Shown here: in pieces, positions 45,372-54,316 of the stretch
How the letters are laid out: every line of letters starts with the position of its first letter
Position numbering within the stretch: position 1 is the stretch's first letter
Source: Cytophagaceae bacterium ABcell3
Lineage (GTDB): Bacteria; Bacteroidota; Bacteroidia; Cytophagales; Cytophagaceae
Length of the DNA: 64,000 nt
Reading direction: 5' to 3'
Assembly: GCA_030913385.1 (NCBI GenBank)
Contig: CP133159.1
Location: 4,195,001-4,259,000, forward strand
The notes under the pieces: generated by a model
Database searches by the model: none
The model's input: only the letters and a program-made list of their open reading frames with translations
Told to the model about the DNA's origin: nothing
Program-made: the position numbers and the translations under genes

Positions 45372-46934
45372 ATGCAAAGATACAATATTTTATGGGCAGA
45401 TGATGAAATTGACCTGCTCAAACCACATATTATTTTCCTCAATGAAAAAGGCTACGATATCACCCCTGTTTATAGTGGCTATGATGCCATAGAAAAATGT
45501 AATGAAGAAAAATTTGATTTAGTTTTTCTTGATGAAAACATGCCAGGGATGAGTGGACTAGAGGCTTTAAGCCAAATTAAGTCCATCAAGCCTAACCTGC
45601 CTGTGATTATGATTACCAAAAGCGAGGAAGAGTACATAATGGAAGAGGCCATAGGATCTAAAATAGCAGATTACCTCATTAAACCATTAAATCCCAAACA
45701 GATCCTTCTGAGCGTAAAGAAAATATTAGACAACAAGCGGTTGATATCGGAAAAAACAAATATCAACTACCAACAAGAATTCAGAAACCTAAGCATGGCT
45801 TACAATGACCGCATAAGCTATGAAGAATGGGCTGAGATTTACAAAAAACTAATTTTTTGGGAGCTAGAGATCGATAATACCGAAAACAAAAGCATGAAGG
45901 ATATTATCGAAATGCAAAAATCAGAAGCCAATAAGAACTTTGCCAGATTTATTGCAGAAGAATATGAAGATTGGTTAAACGATCCTAAGGCAGACCGTCC
46001 ATTGCTTTCGCACCAACTTTTGAAAAACAAGGTTTTCCCACACCTAAAAAACAAGGATATTGAATCTACCTTTCTCATAGTCATCGACAACTTAAGGTAT
46101 GACCAGTGGAAAATTCTTGAACCTGCAATCATCAACTATTTTAGGGTAGAAGAAGAGAATTCATACTTTTCGATTTTGCCTACTACCACTTCCTATAGTC
46201 GAAATGCTATATTTTCGGGGCTGTTGCCTTCGGAAATGGAGAAAAAGTACCCCAACCTATGGGTAAACGATGATGAAGAAGAGGGCAAAAACAATTCAGA
46301 AGAGCAGTTTTTGGCACAACAGCTGAAGCGTAACAACTTAAACATTAAATACAGCTACCATAAAATATTGAATATAAACCAAGGCAAAGACCTGGTTGAA
46401 AGCATACCGAACCTGTTCCACAACAAACTCAATGCTATTGTCTACAATTTCGTGGATATGTTGTCTCACGCAAGAACAGACATGCAAATGATCCGGGAGC
46501 TGGCACCTGATGAATCGGCCTACCGCTCCTTGACATACTCATGGTTTCTACACTCTCCTTTATTGGAAACCCTTAAAAAAATATCAGAACTCAAAGGCAA
46601 AGTAGTTATCACAACCGACCATGGTACGATCAGGGTAAAGAAACCTTTTAAAATTGTAGGAGATAAAAACACCAACACCAACTTAAGGTACAAGCACGGG
46701 AAAAACTTAGGGTTTGAAGAAAGTGATTCGGTTTTTACCTGCAGAAAACCAGAAAGGTTATTTTTGCCAAAAAGAAATGTCTCCACGGCCTATGTATTTA
46801 CCAATGAAGACTATTTCTTTGCATATCCTAATAATTATAACTATTATGTAAATTATTATAAGGATACATTCCAGCATGGAGGTATCTCACTGGAAGAAAT
46901 GATTATACCGGTTGTAACTTTATCGCCAAAATGA
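45372..46934 (+). CDS. porX: PorX-type response regulator with alkaline-phosphatase-like domain
   Basis: 520 residues. Receiver domain 1-120 with phospho-acceptor D54 (FLDENMPGMSG) and K in ADYLIKPLNPK; then a helical linker and a PglZ/alkaline-phosphatase-like domain with IDNLRYDQWK, PTTTSYSRNAIFSGL and TDHGT metal-binding blocks. PorX controls the type IX secretion system with PorY and a sigma factor. Overlaps tsaE by 4 bases (ATGA). Confidence 0.92.
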   Translation: MQRYNILWADDEIDLLKPHIIFLNEKGYDITPVYSGYDAIEKCNEEKFDLVFLDENMPGMSGLEALSQIKSIKPNLPVIMITKSEEEYIMEEAIGSKIADYLIKPLNPKQILLSVKKILDNKRLISEKTNINYQQEFRNLSMAYNDRISYEEWAEIYKKLIFWELEIDNTENKSMKDIIEMQKSEANKNFARFIAEEYEDWLNDPKADRPLLSHQLLKNKVFPHLKNKDIESTFLIVIDNLRYDQWKILEPAIINYFRVEEENSYFSILPTTTSYSRNAIFSGLLPSEMEKKYPNLWVNDDEEEGKNNSEEQFLAQQLKRNNLNIKYSYHKILNINQGKDLVESIPNLFHNKLNAIVYNFVDMLSHARTDMQMIRELAPDESAYRSLTYSWFLHSPLLETLKKISELKGKVVITTDHGTIRVKKPFKIVGDKNTNTNLRYKHGKNLGFEESDSVFTCRKPERLFLPKRNVSTAYVFTNEDYFFAYPNNYNYYVNYYKDTFQHGGISLEEMIIPVVTLSPK

Positions 46935-47374
46935 CAAATCAGAGCGTTAGTTTTGAGGCAATTAACAATGACCTCGATAAGCTTTCCGAAACAGCAAAAG
47001 AATTAATAACTTATGCCGAAGGTAAAAACATTTGGTTGTTTGAAGGAGAAATGGCAGCAGGGAAGACAACGTTCATCAAAGCCATTTGCAAGGTCAAAGG
47101 CGTAACAGATAACGTGACAAGCCCAACATTTTCCCTAGTTAACGAGTATCAAACTAAGGAAGGAGATACAATTTACCATTTTGATTTCTACCGCATCAAA
47201 GACGAGTCAGAGGCATTGGACATAGGCTGCGAAGAATACTTTTACTCGGGGAACCTGTGCTTAATAGAATGGCCGTCAATGATACCGTCTCTGATACCTG
47301 ACAATTATTTAAAAATTCATATTACGGCAGAAAAGGAACAAAGAAAAATCCAAGCCTGGCATTATGAAAACTAA
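46931..47374 (+). CDS. tsaE: tRNA t6A biosynthesis ATPase
   Basis: 147-residue ATPase that, with TsaB, TsaC and TsaD, makes the t6A37 modification of tRNA. Walker A GEMAAGKTTFIK near 39-50, TSPTFSLVNEY near 68-78, HFDFYRI and the C-terminal EWPSMIP are family hallmarks. Overlaps porX (4 bp) and ald (11 bp), so it belongs to their operon although its role is unrelated. Confidence 0.94.
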   Translation: MTNQSVSFEAINNDLDKLSETAKELITYAEGKNIWLFEGEMAAGKTTFIKAICKVKGVTDNVTSPTFSLVNEYQTKEGDTIYHFDFYRIKDESEALDIGCEEYFYSGNLCLIEWPSMIPSLIPDNYLKIHITAEKEQRKIQAWHYEN

Positions 47375-48575
47375 AGGTTTAGAAGTACTGGCACAGGAGC
47401 ATGCCTTATATCCACAAGAGTCTCTTCTAAAAGTTGAAGAGCGGCAAAGGAACTTATTCATTGGTATTCCCAAGGAACAAGAGCTTCTTGAGAACCGGGT
47501 ATGTTTAACACCCGAAGCTGTTGCTGTGCTTGTCAATAACGAACATGAGGTCATTGTGGAATCTGGTGCAGGCATTGCCGCCAAATTCACAGATCAAGAA
47601 TATAGCGATGCAGGCGCAAAAATTACCTATTCAACAGAAGAGGTCTTTGCAGCCGATGTTGTTTTAAAAGTGGAACCCCCTACCCTGAAAGAAATAGGAT
47701 ATATGAAACAGGGTAAAACACTGATTTCCGCATTACAAACAGCCAATCTACGTCAGGACTATATCAATGCGCTGAACAAAAAAAGGATCATAGCACTAGC
47801 TTTTGAATGGATAGAAGACAAAGTTGGCGGCATGCCCGTAGTTAGGGCTATGAGTGAAATTGCCGGCAGTACCGTTATGCTAATTGCAGCCGAATACCTT
47901 AACAGCAAAAACGGCAAAGGGGTAATTTTAGGAGGCATTACAGGTGTACCCCCTACCAAAGTTGTCATATTGGGAGCAGGCACAGTGGCAGAATATGCAG
48001 CCAGAACAGGGCTTGGGCTTGGGGCTGAAGTAAAAGTTTTTGACAATCAAATCTACAAATTGAGAAGACTGAAACATGACCTAGGGCTCCAGATCTATAC
48101 TTCTACCATAGACACTATTACCCTCAGAAGAGAGCTAAAAGAAGCAGATGTAGTCATTGGCTCACTAAGACTGGAAGACGGCGCCACTTGTGTGGTAACA
48201 GAAGATATGGTCGCTGAGATGAAACCTAACTCTGTCATTATCGATGTCAGCATAGACCAAGGTGGGTGTTTTGAAACTTCTGAAATGACAAACTTAAGCA
48301 ATCCTGTTTTCAGGAAATATGACATTATCCACTACTGTGTCCCTAATATACCTTCAAGGGTGGCAAGAACTGCAACTACTGCCTTGAGCAATATTTTCAC
48401 ACCTGTTCTCCTGCAAATGTCTAAACGAGGCGGTGTAGAAGAATTGATTTATGCGAAAGAATGGTTTATGAAGGGCGTATATTGTTACAAAGGAAACCTT
48501 ACTAACGCATATATAGCTAAAAAAACAGGCTTACGTTTCAAAGACCTAAGCTTACTGCTCGCAGCAAGGTTTTAA
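47364..48575 (+). CDS. ald: alanine dehydrogenase
   Basis: 403 residues. NAD-binding motif VVILGAGTVAEYAARTGLGLGAEVKVFD; catalytic region TLISALQTANLRQDYINAL; C-terminal SRVARTATTALSN. It interconverts alanine and pyruvate plus ammonia with NAD. An N-terminal extension of about 30 residues precedes the usual start (LFIGIPKEQELLENRVCLTP), as in other Bacteroidota copies. It overlaps tsaE and ends at a bidirectional terminator. Confidence 0.9.
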   Translation: MKTKGLEVLAQEHALYPQESLLKVEERQRNLFIGIPKEQELLENRVCLTPEAVAVLVNNEHEVIVESGAGIAAKFTDQEYSDAGAKITYSTEEVFAADVVLKVEPPTLKEIGYMKQGKTLISALQTANLRQDYINALNKKRIIALAFEWIEDKVGGMPVVRAMSEIAGSTVMLIAAEYLNSKNGKGVILGGITGVPPTKVVILGAGTVAEYAARTGLGLGAEVKVFDNQIYKLRRLKHDLGLQIYTSTIDTITLRRELKEADVVIGSLRLEDGATCVVTEDMVAEMKPNSVIIDVSIDQGGCFETSEMTNLSNPVFRKYDIIHYCVPNIPSRVARTATTALSNIFTPVLLQMSKRGGVEELIYAKEWFMKGVYCYKGNLTNAYIAKKTGLRFKDLSLLLAARF

Positions 48576-48646
48576 AAAGCTATAGAGAGAAGGTCATAAC
48601 CACTACCGATAGCAACTTTGACAAACTTTATAAAAAGTACAAAAAA

Positions 48647-48690
48647 AGAAGCCTTTACTGTTCTATCAATAAAGGCTTCTTTTTTTTTTA
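48647..48690. terminator. bidirectional terminator between ald and ispG
   Basis: AGAAGCCTTTA (48647-48657) pairs with TAAAGGCTTCT (48670-48680); T10 on the plus strand and T7 on the minus strand. Confidence 0.88.
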
Positions 48691-48705
48691 CAATTAGCCT
48701 AAGTG

Positions 48706-50712
48706 TTATACACCAGAAGCATCGGCTGCTTTTTCAATCCAAGCGCCGTCCTCTTTGATTAGATTTATCAACTCATCCACTGCCTTTTCAGAAGGTACTG
48801 ATTTTTTTACAACTTCCTGTCCCTTATATAAGGCAATTTTACCTTTACCAACTCCCACATATCCATAATCAGCATCAGCCATTTCTCCAGGGCCGTTAAC
48901 AATACAGCCCATAATACCTATTTTAACACCTTTTAGATGGTCCGTCCTTTTTCTGATCATAGCTGTAGTTTCCTGAAGATCAAACAAGGTACGCCCACAA
49001 GATGGACAACTGATGTATTCAGTTTTGGTCATACGGGTACGTGCAGCCTGAAGTATACCAAAAGACGTTGCGTTCAGCATTTTTAAATGCTGAAGCTGAG
49101 CATCTCGGTTGGCAAAACGATTGAGTTCGGTACTGATCCATATTCCATCGCCCAAACCATCAATAAACAAGCCCCCAAAATCAGTAGCAGCATAAAGCTG
49201 TAGTTGGTCATCAGGTATGTTAGGATATTTCCTAAAAATAATGACTGGTGCTTTTATATCATTGATAATAAAATCTATAAAAGCACGTCGCTGCTCGGCC
49301 ATGGCATGAAGGTTAAATGTATCCAGGACTATAACCGTCTTATTGTCGTTGCGCAAGGACTTAAGCAACTTATCATTCAAGTCATCCAGATCAAGTTTAA
49401 CAAAATTAAGCTCTTTATGGCGCTTCTTACCCGACAGGTAATCCTTCAGCTTAAGCAAGGGATACTTGTTCTCCTTATCTGTCAATTTTGCCCAAGCCTT
49501 ATAGTTCATAATTTGCTTAAGGCCATTAGGCAGCATAAAATCTACTTCTAAATTGCCTGTATAAACATAGTCACAACCCAAATCATTCATGCCCCACTTG
49601 TCAAGCAAAGGTAAGTAGTAGTGGCCACCACACTTGAAATCGTTTACCTCCAGGCTGTCCAATTTACTAAAATCAACAACCACACGAGGCACATTGGCAC
49701 CACCAAAATTTTTGACTTCCGTAGTTGGTCTCCTGCAATATTGATATGGGTTAATTGGACTACAATCGATGGCGGTAATTGACTTGTGTCCAGGTCGCTT
49801 TACATATCTATTCACTAAGGCTTTGGCCACCGGTGCTTCAAACTCCGGATCTTCAGTCAGAGATACCCTTACGGTATCACCTAAACCATCTTCAAGTAAA
49901 GTACCAATACCTACGGCAGACTTAATCCTCCCATCTTCACCATCACCCGCCTCAGTAACACCAAGGTGCAGCGGATATGGCTGAAGTCCTTCAGCGTCTA
50001 GTCTCTGAACCAAAAGTCTATAAGCCTGTACCATCACCTGGGTATTGCTGGCTTTCATAGAAAGCACTATATCATAATATTTAAACTCCTCGCAAATACG
50101 CACAAACTCCAAAGCTGACTCCACCATACCCAAAGGAGTATCGCCATAGCGACTAAGTATACGGTCAGACAGTGAACCATGATTGGTACCGATACGCATA
50201 GCAGTACCATATTCTTTACAGATTTTGATAAGAGGAATGAATTTTTCCCTAATCCTTTCCAGTTCCTCACTATACGATTGGTCTGTATAGTCTATCGTTT
50301 GGAAGCGCTTTTTATCGGCATAGTTGCCAGGGTTGATCCGCACCTTTTCAACGATTTTAGCCGCCAGCTCCGCAGCATTAGGCGTAAAATGGATATCAGC
50401 TACCAATGGAACATGGCAGCCTCTGGCCCGAAGTTCTGTTTTTATATTTTCTAAATTCTGGGCTTCTTTAATGCTAGGTGCAGTAATCCGAACATACTCA
50501 CAACCAGATTCCACCATTCTAAGAATTTGCTCTACAGAGCCCATGGTATCCATAGTGTCTACTGTAGTCATCGATTGTACTCTTATAGGATTAAGCCCAC
50601 CTAAAGGAACATCTCCGATTTTCACTTCTCGGGTTTTCCTGCGCACATACCTGGTTAAACTTGTTGTATAGTTTGATGATGGGGACAATATCTCCGATTG
50701 AAGTCCTGACAT
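48706..50712 (-). CDS. ispG: 4-hydroxy-3-methylbut-2-enyl diphosphate synthase (long form)
   Basis: 668 residues, the long GcpE type with an insertion between barrel and iron-sulfur domain, as in Bacteroidota and plants. N-terminal TIM barrel: NPIRVQSMTTVDT and RIGTNHGSLSDRIL. C-terminal [4Fe-4S] ligands: ISCPSCGRTLF and GIMGCIVNGPGEMADADYG. It carries out the penultimate MEP-pathway step to isoprenoids. Stands alone between the ald terminator and a 400-base gap. Confidence 0.96.
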   Translation of the reverse strand: MSGLQSEILSPSSNYTTSLTRYVRRKTREVKIGDVPLGGLNPIRVQSMTTVDTMDTMGSVEQILRMVESGCEYVRITAPSIKEAQNLENIKTELRARGCHVPLVADIHFTPNAAELAAKIVEKVRINPGNYADKKRFQTIDYTDQSYSEELERIREKFIPLIKICKEYGTAMRIGTNHGSLSDRILSRYGDTPLGMVESALEFVRICEEFKYYDIVLSMKASNTQVMVQAYRLLVQRLDAEGLQPYPLHLGVTEAGDGEDGRIKSAVGIGTLLEDGLGDTVRVSLTEDPEFEAPVAKALVNRYVKRPGHKSITAIDCSPINPYQYCRRPTTEVKNFGGANVPRVVVDFSKLDSLEVNDFKCGGHYYLPLLDKWGMNDLGCDYVYTGNLEVDFMLPNGLKQIMNYKAWAKLTDKENKYPLLKLKDYLSGKKRHKELNFVKLDLDDLNDKLLKSLRNDNKTVIVLDTFNLHAMAEQRRAFIDFIINDIKAPVIIFRKYPNIPDDQLQLYAATDFGGLFIDGLGDGIWISTELNRFANRDAQLQHLKMLNATSFGILQAARTRMTKTEYISCPSCGRTLFDLQETTAMIRKRTDHLKGVKIGIMGCIVNGPGEMADADYGYVGVGKGKIALYKGQEVVKKSVPSEKAVDELINLIKEDGAWIEKAADASGV

Positions 50713-51118
50713 ACCTTTTGTGTTTTTAAATCATGTAAAATTACAAAATTTTACCCTGTGGCCGATTATAACAAAGGCAGATTTTTTACAATCCATAAAA
50801 GAAAACCCGGGCAACCCATGCCTACGTTACAATTTCCAGGGCATTTTATACTCCCTAAAATATTCAACTTGGCATGTATAACCGACATTGGATTAAAAGG
50901 TTTCATTTTTTTATTAACATTTAAAACAAGTCATGCGGTCTACAAGTTTTGCCTCCCCAAAAAGAATATCCCCCGCCCCTATCTACTTACTTAAACCTGC
51001 ATTATGCATTATATTTGGTAATAAAGAGCAAAACAACATAAATCAGCACTTGTAGACCACAAAACATAGCAGCGCTAAACCACAAATGTGAGCGAAATGA
51101 CTGATTTAAAGTTATACT
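50713..51118. other. intergenic region with a dispersed repeat
   Basis: No gene supported; the small open frames are short and lack family features. It holds copy B of the ~120-bp repeat next to the SDR stop codon, and presumably the ispG promoter on the minus strand. Confidence 0.4.
50991..51114. repeat. ~120-bp dispersed intergenic repeat, copy B
   Basis: TTAAACCTGCATTATGCATTA, TCAGCACTTGTAGA, ATAGCAGCGCTAAACCA, GAGCGAAATGACTGATTTAAAGTT. Blocks match copy A (39303-39430) in order and orientation; both lie beyond the 3' end of a minus-strand gene. Confidence 0.75.
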
Positions 51119-51826
51119 TTAAAGATCACCAAGCTGTGGCCTTATCAGTATATCTTCAACAACAGAGTTTTCAGACAATGTATAAGTACTATAAACCATT
51201 TTTGCCACATCCTCAGATTTCATAAACCTGCTTTCGGGAATTTCCACACCCTCCCAACTAGCGGTATAAGTAGCTCCTGGCAATACAGAGGTCACTTTAA
51301 TGCCATGAGGTTTCATTTCTTCACGCAACACTTTACTCATTCCATATAGTGCATACTTGGTAATACAGTAAGAACCTCCATTTACATAAGGCATAATACT
51401 AGCAGTTGAACATATATTAAAAATATGTCCTTTTTTAACCTCTATCATATTCTTGATCAAGGCCCGGGTCAAGTGGTAGGCACTATACAAATTTGTCTGC
51501 ACCAAATTTTCTAACACGCCTTCATCTTCATTATGTACCTGTCCGGGTGTATAGATTCCCGTATTATTAATCAAGACGTCAATATCTCTCCCAGAAGCCA
51601 GAACCGCTTCAGCAAATTTGGAAACCTCTTCTCTTTTGGAAAGGTCGGCTTTAATGAAGTTAAACTCTTGAGAGGGATACTTTTCAGAAAGTTCAGCAGA
51701 AACTTTTTTTAAGTCATCTTGAGACCTTGCACAAGCATATATATCAAACCCATCTTCAGCAAATACTTCCGCTAGCGCTTTACCAATACCCTTAGTTGCC
51801 CCGGTAATTACTGCAAGCTTTTTCAT
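51119..51826 (-). CDS. short-chain dehydrogenase/reductase
   Basis: 235-residue classical SDR. Cofactor motif TGATKGIGKALAE at 8-20, NNTGIY near 87-92 (NNAG variant), catalytic S in ICSTASIMPYVNGGSY and Y-x-x-x-K in YCITKYALYG. NADP preference is suggested by the ACARSQDDLKK loop. The substrate is unknown. Confidence 0.9.
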   Translation of the reverse strand: MKKLAVITGATKGIGKALAEVFAEDGFDIYACARSQDDLKKVSAELSEKYPSQEFNFIKADLSKREEVSKFAEAVLASGRDIDVLINNTGIYTPGQVHNEDEGVLENLVQTNLYSAYHLTRALIKNMIEVKKGHIFNICSTASIMPYVNGGSYCITKYALYGMSKVLREEMKPHGIKVTSVLPGATYTASWEGVEIPESRFMKSEDVAKMVYSTYTLSENSVVEDILIRPQLGDL

Positions 51827-51909
51827 GATTTTACGTTTAAAATGAAAGATTTTGTAATTTTTTTGAAATATAATGTAATTTAGCGTAGAGTTTTTTGTTA
51901 AAAGTAATA

Positions 51910-52638
51910 ATGAAAGCCCTCGGCAAATATATAATCCTTTTAGGACTCCTTGTAAAAAACAGGGAAAAGTTCAGCGTGTACATCAAGCTGATTATCGATG
52001 AGGCTGTGCTGATCGGTATAAACTCAGTTTTTATAGTAGTAATAGTATCTTCTTTTATTGGAGCTGTAACTGCTGTTCAGACTGCCTTTAACCTTGTAAG
52101 TCCCTTAGTCCCGACCTACATCATAGGAACGATAGTAAGGGATATGACCATTTTAGAGCTTGCGCCAACCATTACTTGTATTGTTTTATCCGGAAAAGTT
52201 GGATCAAACATTGCAGGAGGCCTTGGCACAATGCGGATAACAGAGCAAATAGATGCACTAGAGGTAATGGGAATCAACAGTGCCTCATACCTTATTTTGC
52301 CTAAAATTATTGCCGCGCTCATAACATTCCCTTTGTTGGTAATTATTGCCGGCTTCCTTTCTATAATGGGAGGTTATTTGGCAGGAACCCTAACGGGGGT
52401 AATAACAGAGCAAGAGTACATAATAGGTATCCGATATGGCTTTCAGGAGTATAATATTGTTTTCGCAATTATCAAATCCCTGGTCTTTGCATTCCTAATC
52501 TCTTCCATATCTGCCTATCAAGGGTTTTACACCAAAGGGGGCGCTTTAGAAGTAGGGCACTCAAGTACTCAGGCAGTAACCCATAGCTGTATTGCAGTTC
52601 TTTTAGCAGACTATTTGCTTGCAAATTTATTATTGTAA
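51910..52638 (+). CDS. mlaE: MlaE-family ABC transporter permease
   Basis: About 242 residues from ATG 51910 (an upstream TTG at 51895 gives 247). Multiple hydrophobic helices; MlaE signature IGAVTAVQTAFNLVSP and LEVMGINSASYLILPK (the conserved AL-LG-P loop). Together with the ATPase encoded 3 bp downstream it forms the core of a phospholipid (Mla) transporter between the membranes; the MlaD substrate-binding gene is not directly next to them in this window. Confidence 0.9.
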   Translation: MKALGKYIILLGLLVKNREKFSVYIKLIIDEAVLIGINSVFIVVIVSSFIGAVTAVQTAFNLVSPLVPTYIIGTIVRDMTILELAPTITCIVLSGKVGSNIAGGLGTMRITEQIDALEVMGINSASYLILPKIIAALITFPLLVIIAGFLSIMGGYLAGTLTGVITEQEYIIGIRYGFQEYNIVFAIIKSLVFAFLISSISAYQGFYTKGGALEVGHSSTQAVTHSCIAVLLADYLLANLLL

Positions 52639-52641
52639 GAA

Positions 52642-53406
52642 ATGATAGAGATAAAGAACATAACCAAGTCCTTCAACGGAGTAGAAATTTTAAAAGGCAT
52701 AGACGGTAAGTTTGAAAAAGGCCGAACCAACCTTATAATCGGTGCCAGTGGTACCGGTAAAAGTGTTTTGATGAAGTGCATGGTTGGCCTAATTCAACCA
52801 GATACCGGCGAGGTACTATACGATAATAGGGATTTTTCTAACGGAACACAGGAGGTGAGGCAAGAGGTAAGACGAGAAATAGGGATGCTCTTCCAAAACT
52901 CTGCATTGTTTGACTCTAAAACTGTTGAAGAAAATGTCATATTTCCCTTAGATATGCTTACAGACATGTCGAAGGAAGAAAAGCTAGACAGAGCAAACTT
53001 CTGCTTAAAACGTGTAGGGCTTGAGAACAAGAACAACCTGATGCCTTCTGAAATCAGTGGTGGTATGAAAAAACGGGTCGGTATAGCAAGAGCAATTGTT
53101 CTAAACTCAAAATACCTTTACTGTGACGAACCCAATTCCGGCTTAGACCCGCAAACGTCCATTAAGATTGATAATCTAATCAAGGAAATTACAGAAGAGT
53201 ACAATATTACCACCATTGTGGTTACCCATGACATGAACTCTGTAATAGAAATTGGAGATTACATTATGTTTATCCATCAAGGGGAAAAAGTGTGGGAAGG
53301 AAACAGTAAAACGATATTGGACAACGAAGTTAAATCTCTACAAGATTTTATTTTTGCCAATAAACTGATAAGGGATTTTAAGACCTTCTCCGACAAGCTC
53401 AAATAA
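52642..53406 (+). CDS. mlaF: MlaF-type ABC ATPase
   Basis: 254 residues: Walker A IIGASGTGKSVLMK near 33-46; signature SEISGGMKKRVGIARAI near 136-152; Walker B YLYCDEPNSGLDP. The Walker-A variant GASGTGKS and GGMKKRV are typical of MlaF/Ttg2A ATPases. Starts 3 bp after mlaE. Confidence 0.92.
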   Translation: MIEIKNITKSFNGVEILKGIDGKFEKGRTNLIIGASGTGKSVLMKCMVGLIQPDTGEVLYDNRDFSNGTQEVRQEVRREIGMLFQNSALFDSKTVEENVIFPLDMLTDMSKEEKLDRANFCLKRVGLENKNNLMPSEISGGMKKRVGIARAIVLNSKYLYCDEPNSGLDPQTSIKIDNLIKEITEEYNITTIVVTHDMNSVIEIGDYIMFIHQGEKVWEGNSKTILDNEVKSLQDFIFANKLIRDFKTFSDKLK

Positions 53407-53540
53407 TTTTTATTTCAGCCATTCCAATCAATATGGCTAATGTTATTTTTCAATTATTTGAAGTGCCTTCTTTTGCCTAAAAACCGGCTTTTCAGGTATC
53501 CCTAACACTGCTTATACAATTATCATGCAAACTATTTTCC

Positions 53541-53572
53541 CTTAGTCCCGTTTTTTTTATTGAGGGACTGAG
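53541..53572 (+). terminator. hairpin between mlaF and the HELAH protein
   Basis: CTTAGTCCC (53541-53549) pairs with GGGACTGAG (53564-53572) around a T8-rich loop, 4 bases before the next ATG. It may be a terminator or may hide the ribosome-binding site. Confidence 0.45.
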
Positions 53573-53575
53573 CAT

Positions 53576-54316
53576 ATGAAGCATTATTTATACATACTTT
53601 TTATCGTGCTATGTTCGGAGCTAAGTGCCCAGAACATAAGAAAAAGTTTTGAGAATAATAGGTTGACAGAAGAAGAGATAGATTATGTCATAAAAGAGTA
53701 TGGACAAAAGAAAGACATACCTGACGAGTTTAGAGAGCAAATAGCAACTGCACTACTTTATTTTCCAGAGCTGAAGGACACCAGAATCAGCTTTCGAATC
53801 TATGATGCATCTTCACCTTTATTGGCCAGGCCAACATTTTTTTCTGCTGTTTTTCGCAATGCAAGAAGACGCCACTATATAATAGGCATCAGCAACGATC
53901 AGAACATGGCTCCAGTTTTACTGGAAAACCTTCACCTAGATGCCCAAATAGGAGTACTGGGGCATGAGCTCGCCCATATTGCAGATTTTGTAAAAAGAGA
54001 CCGTATTGGCTTGTTAGGCGTAGCTTTAGGAAATATCCATAAAAAGAAAATGGACAGGATAGAGTTTGATGCCGATCGCCGGACTATTGACCATGGACTA
54101 GGATGGCAACTTTACTCATGGAGCACACATGTGCGGCTAGCGTATGCAAAACATGTACAAGGTATAGACCAAATAGAAGATATAACAGAAGTGACCGAGC
54201 ATAACCCTAGAGAACGCTACATGTTTCCTGAGACCATAATGGAAACGATCAAGAGTCACCCTATTTATCAACCAATTGAAGATGATGATGGGGAGAGCTT
54301 TACACAATCAGAATAA
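53576..54316 (+). CDS. secreted protein with HELAH zinc motif, possible metallopeptidase
   Basis: 246 residues with a signal peptide of about 18 residues (LYILFIVLCSELSAQ). HELAH at 130-134 and a glutamate in RIEFDADR (E162) give the HExxH...E zinc pattern of M48-like gluzincins, followed by the DAD block. No other family feature was recognised. Its last 9 bases overlap the end of the convergent large outer-membrane gene. Confidence 0.6.
   Translation: MKHYLYILFIVLCSELSAQNIRKSFENNRLTEEEIDYVIKEYGQKKDIPDEFREQIATALLYFPELKDTRISFRIYDASSPLLARPTFFSAVFRNARRRHYIIGISNDQNMAPVLLENLHLDAQIGVLGHELAHIADFVKRDRIGLLGVALGNIHKKKMDRIEFDADRRTIDHGLGWQLYSWSTHVRLAYAKHVQGIDQIEDITEVTEHNPRERYMFPETIMETIKSHPIYQPIEDDDGESFTQSE

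Noticed and set aside
48706-50712. Unusually long IspG as an abnormal fusion
   Set aside because: The three-part long form is normal for Bacteroidota and plants.
50758-50994. 78-codon open frame after ispG
   Set aside because: No start context or family features; lies in an intergenic stretch with a repeat and the ispG promoter region.
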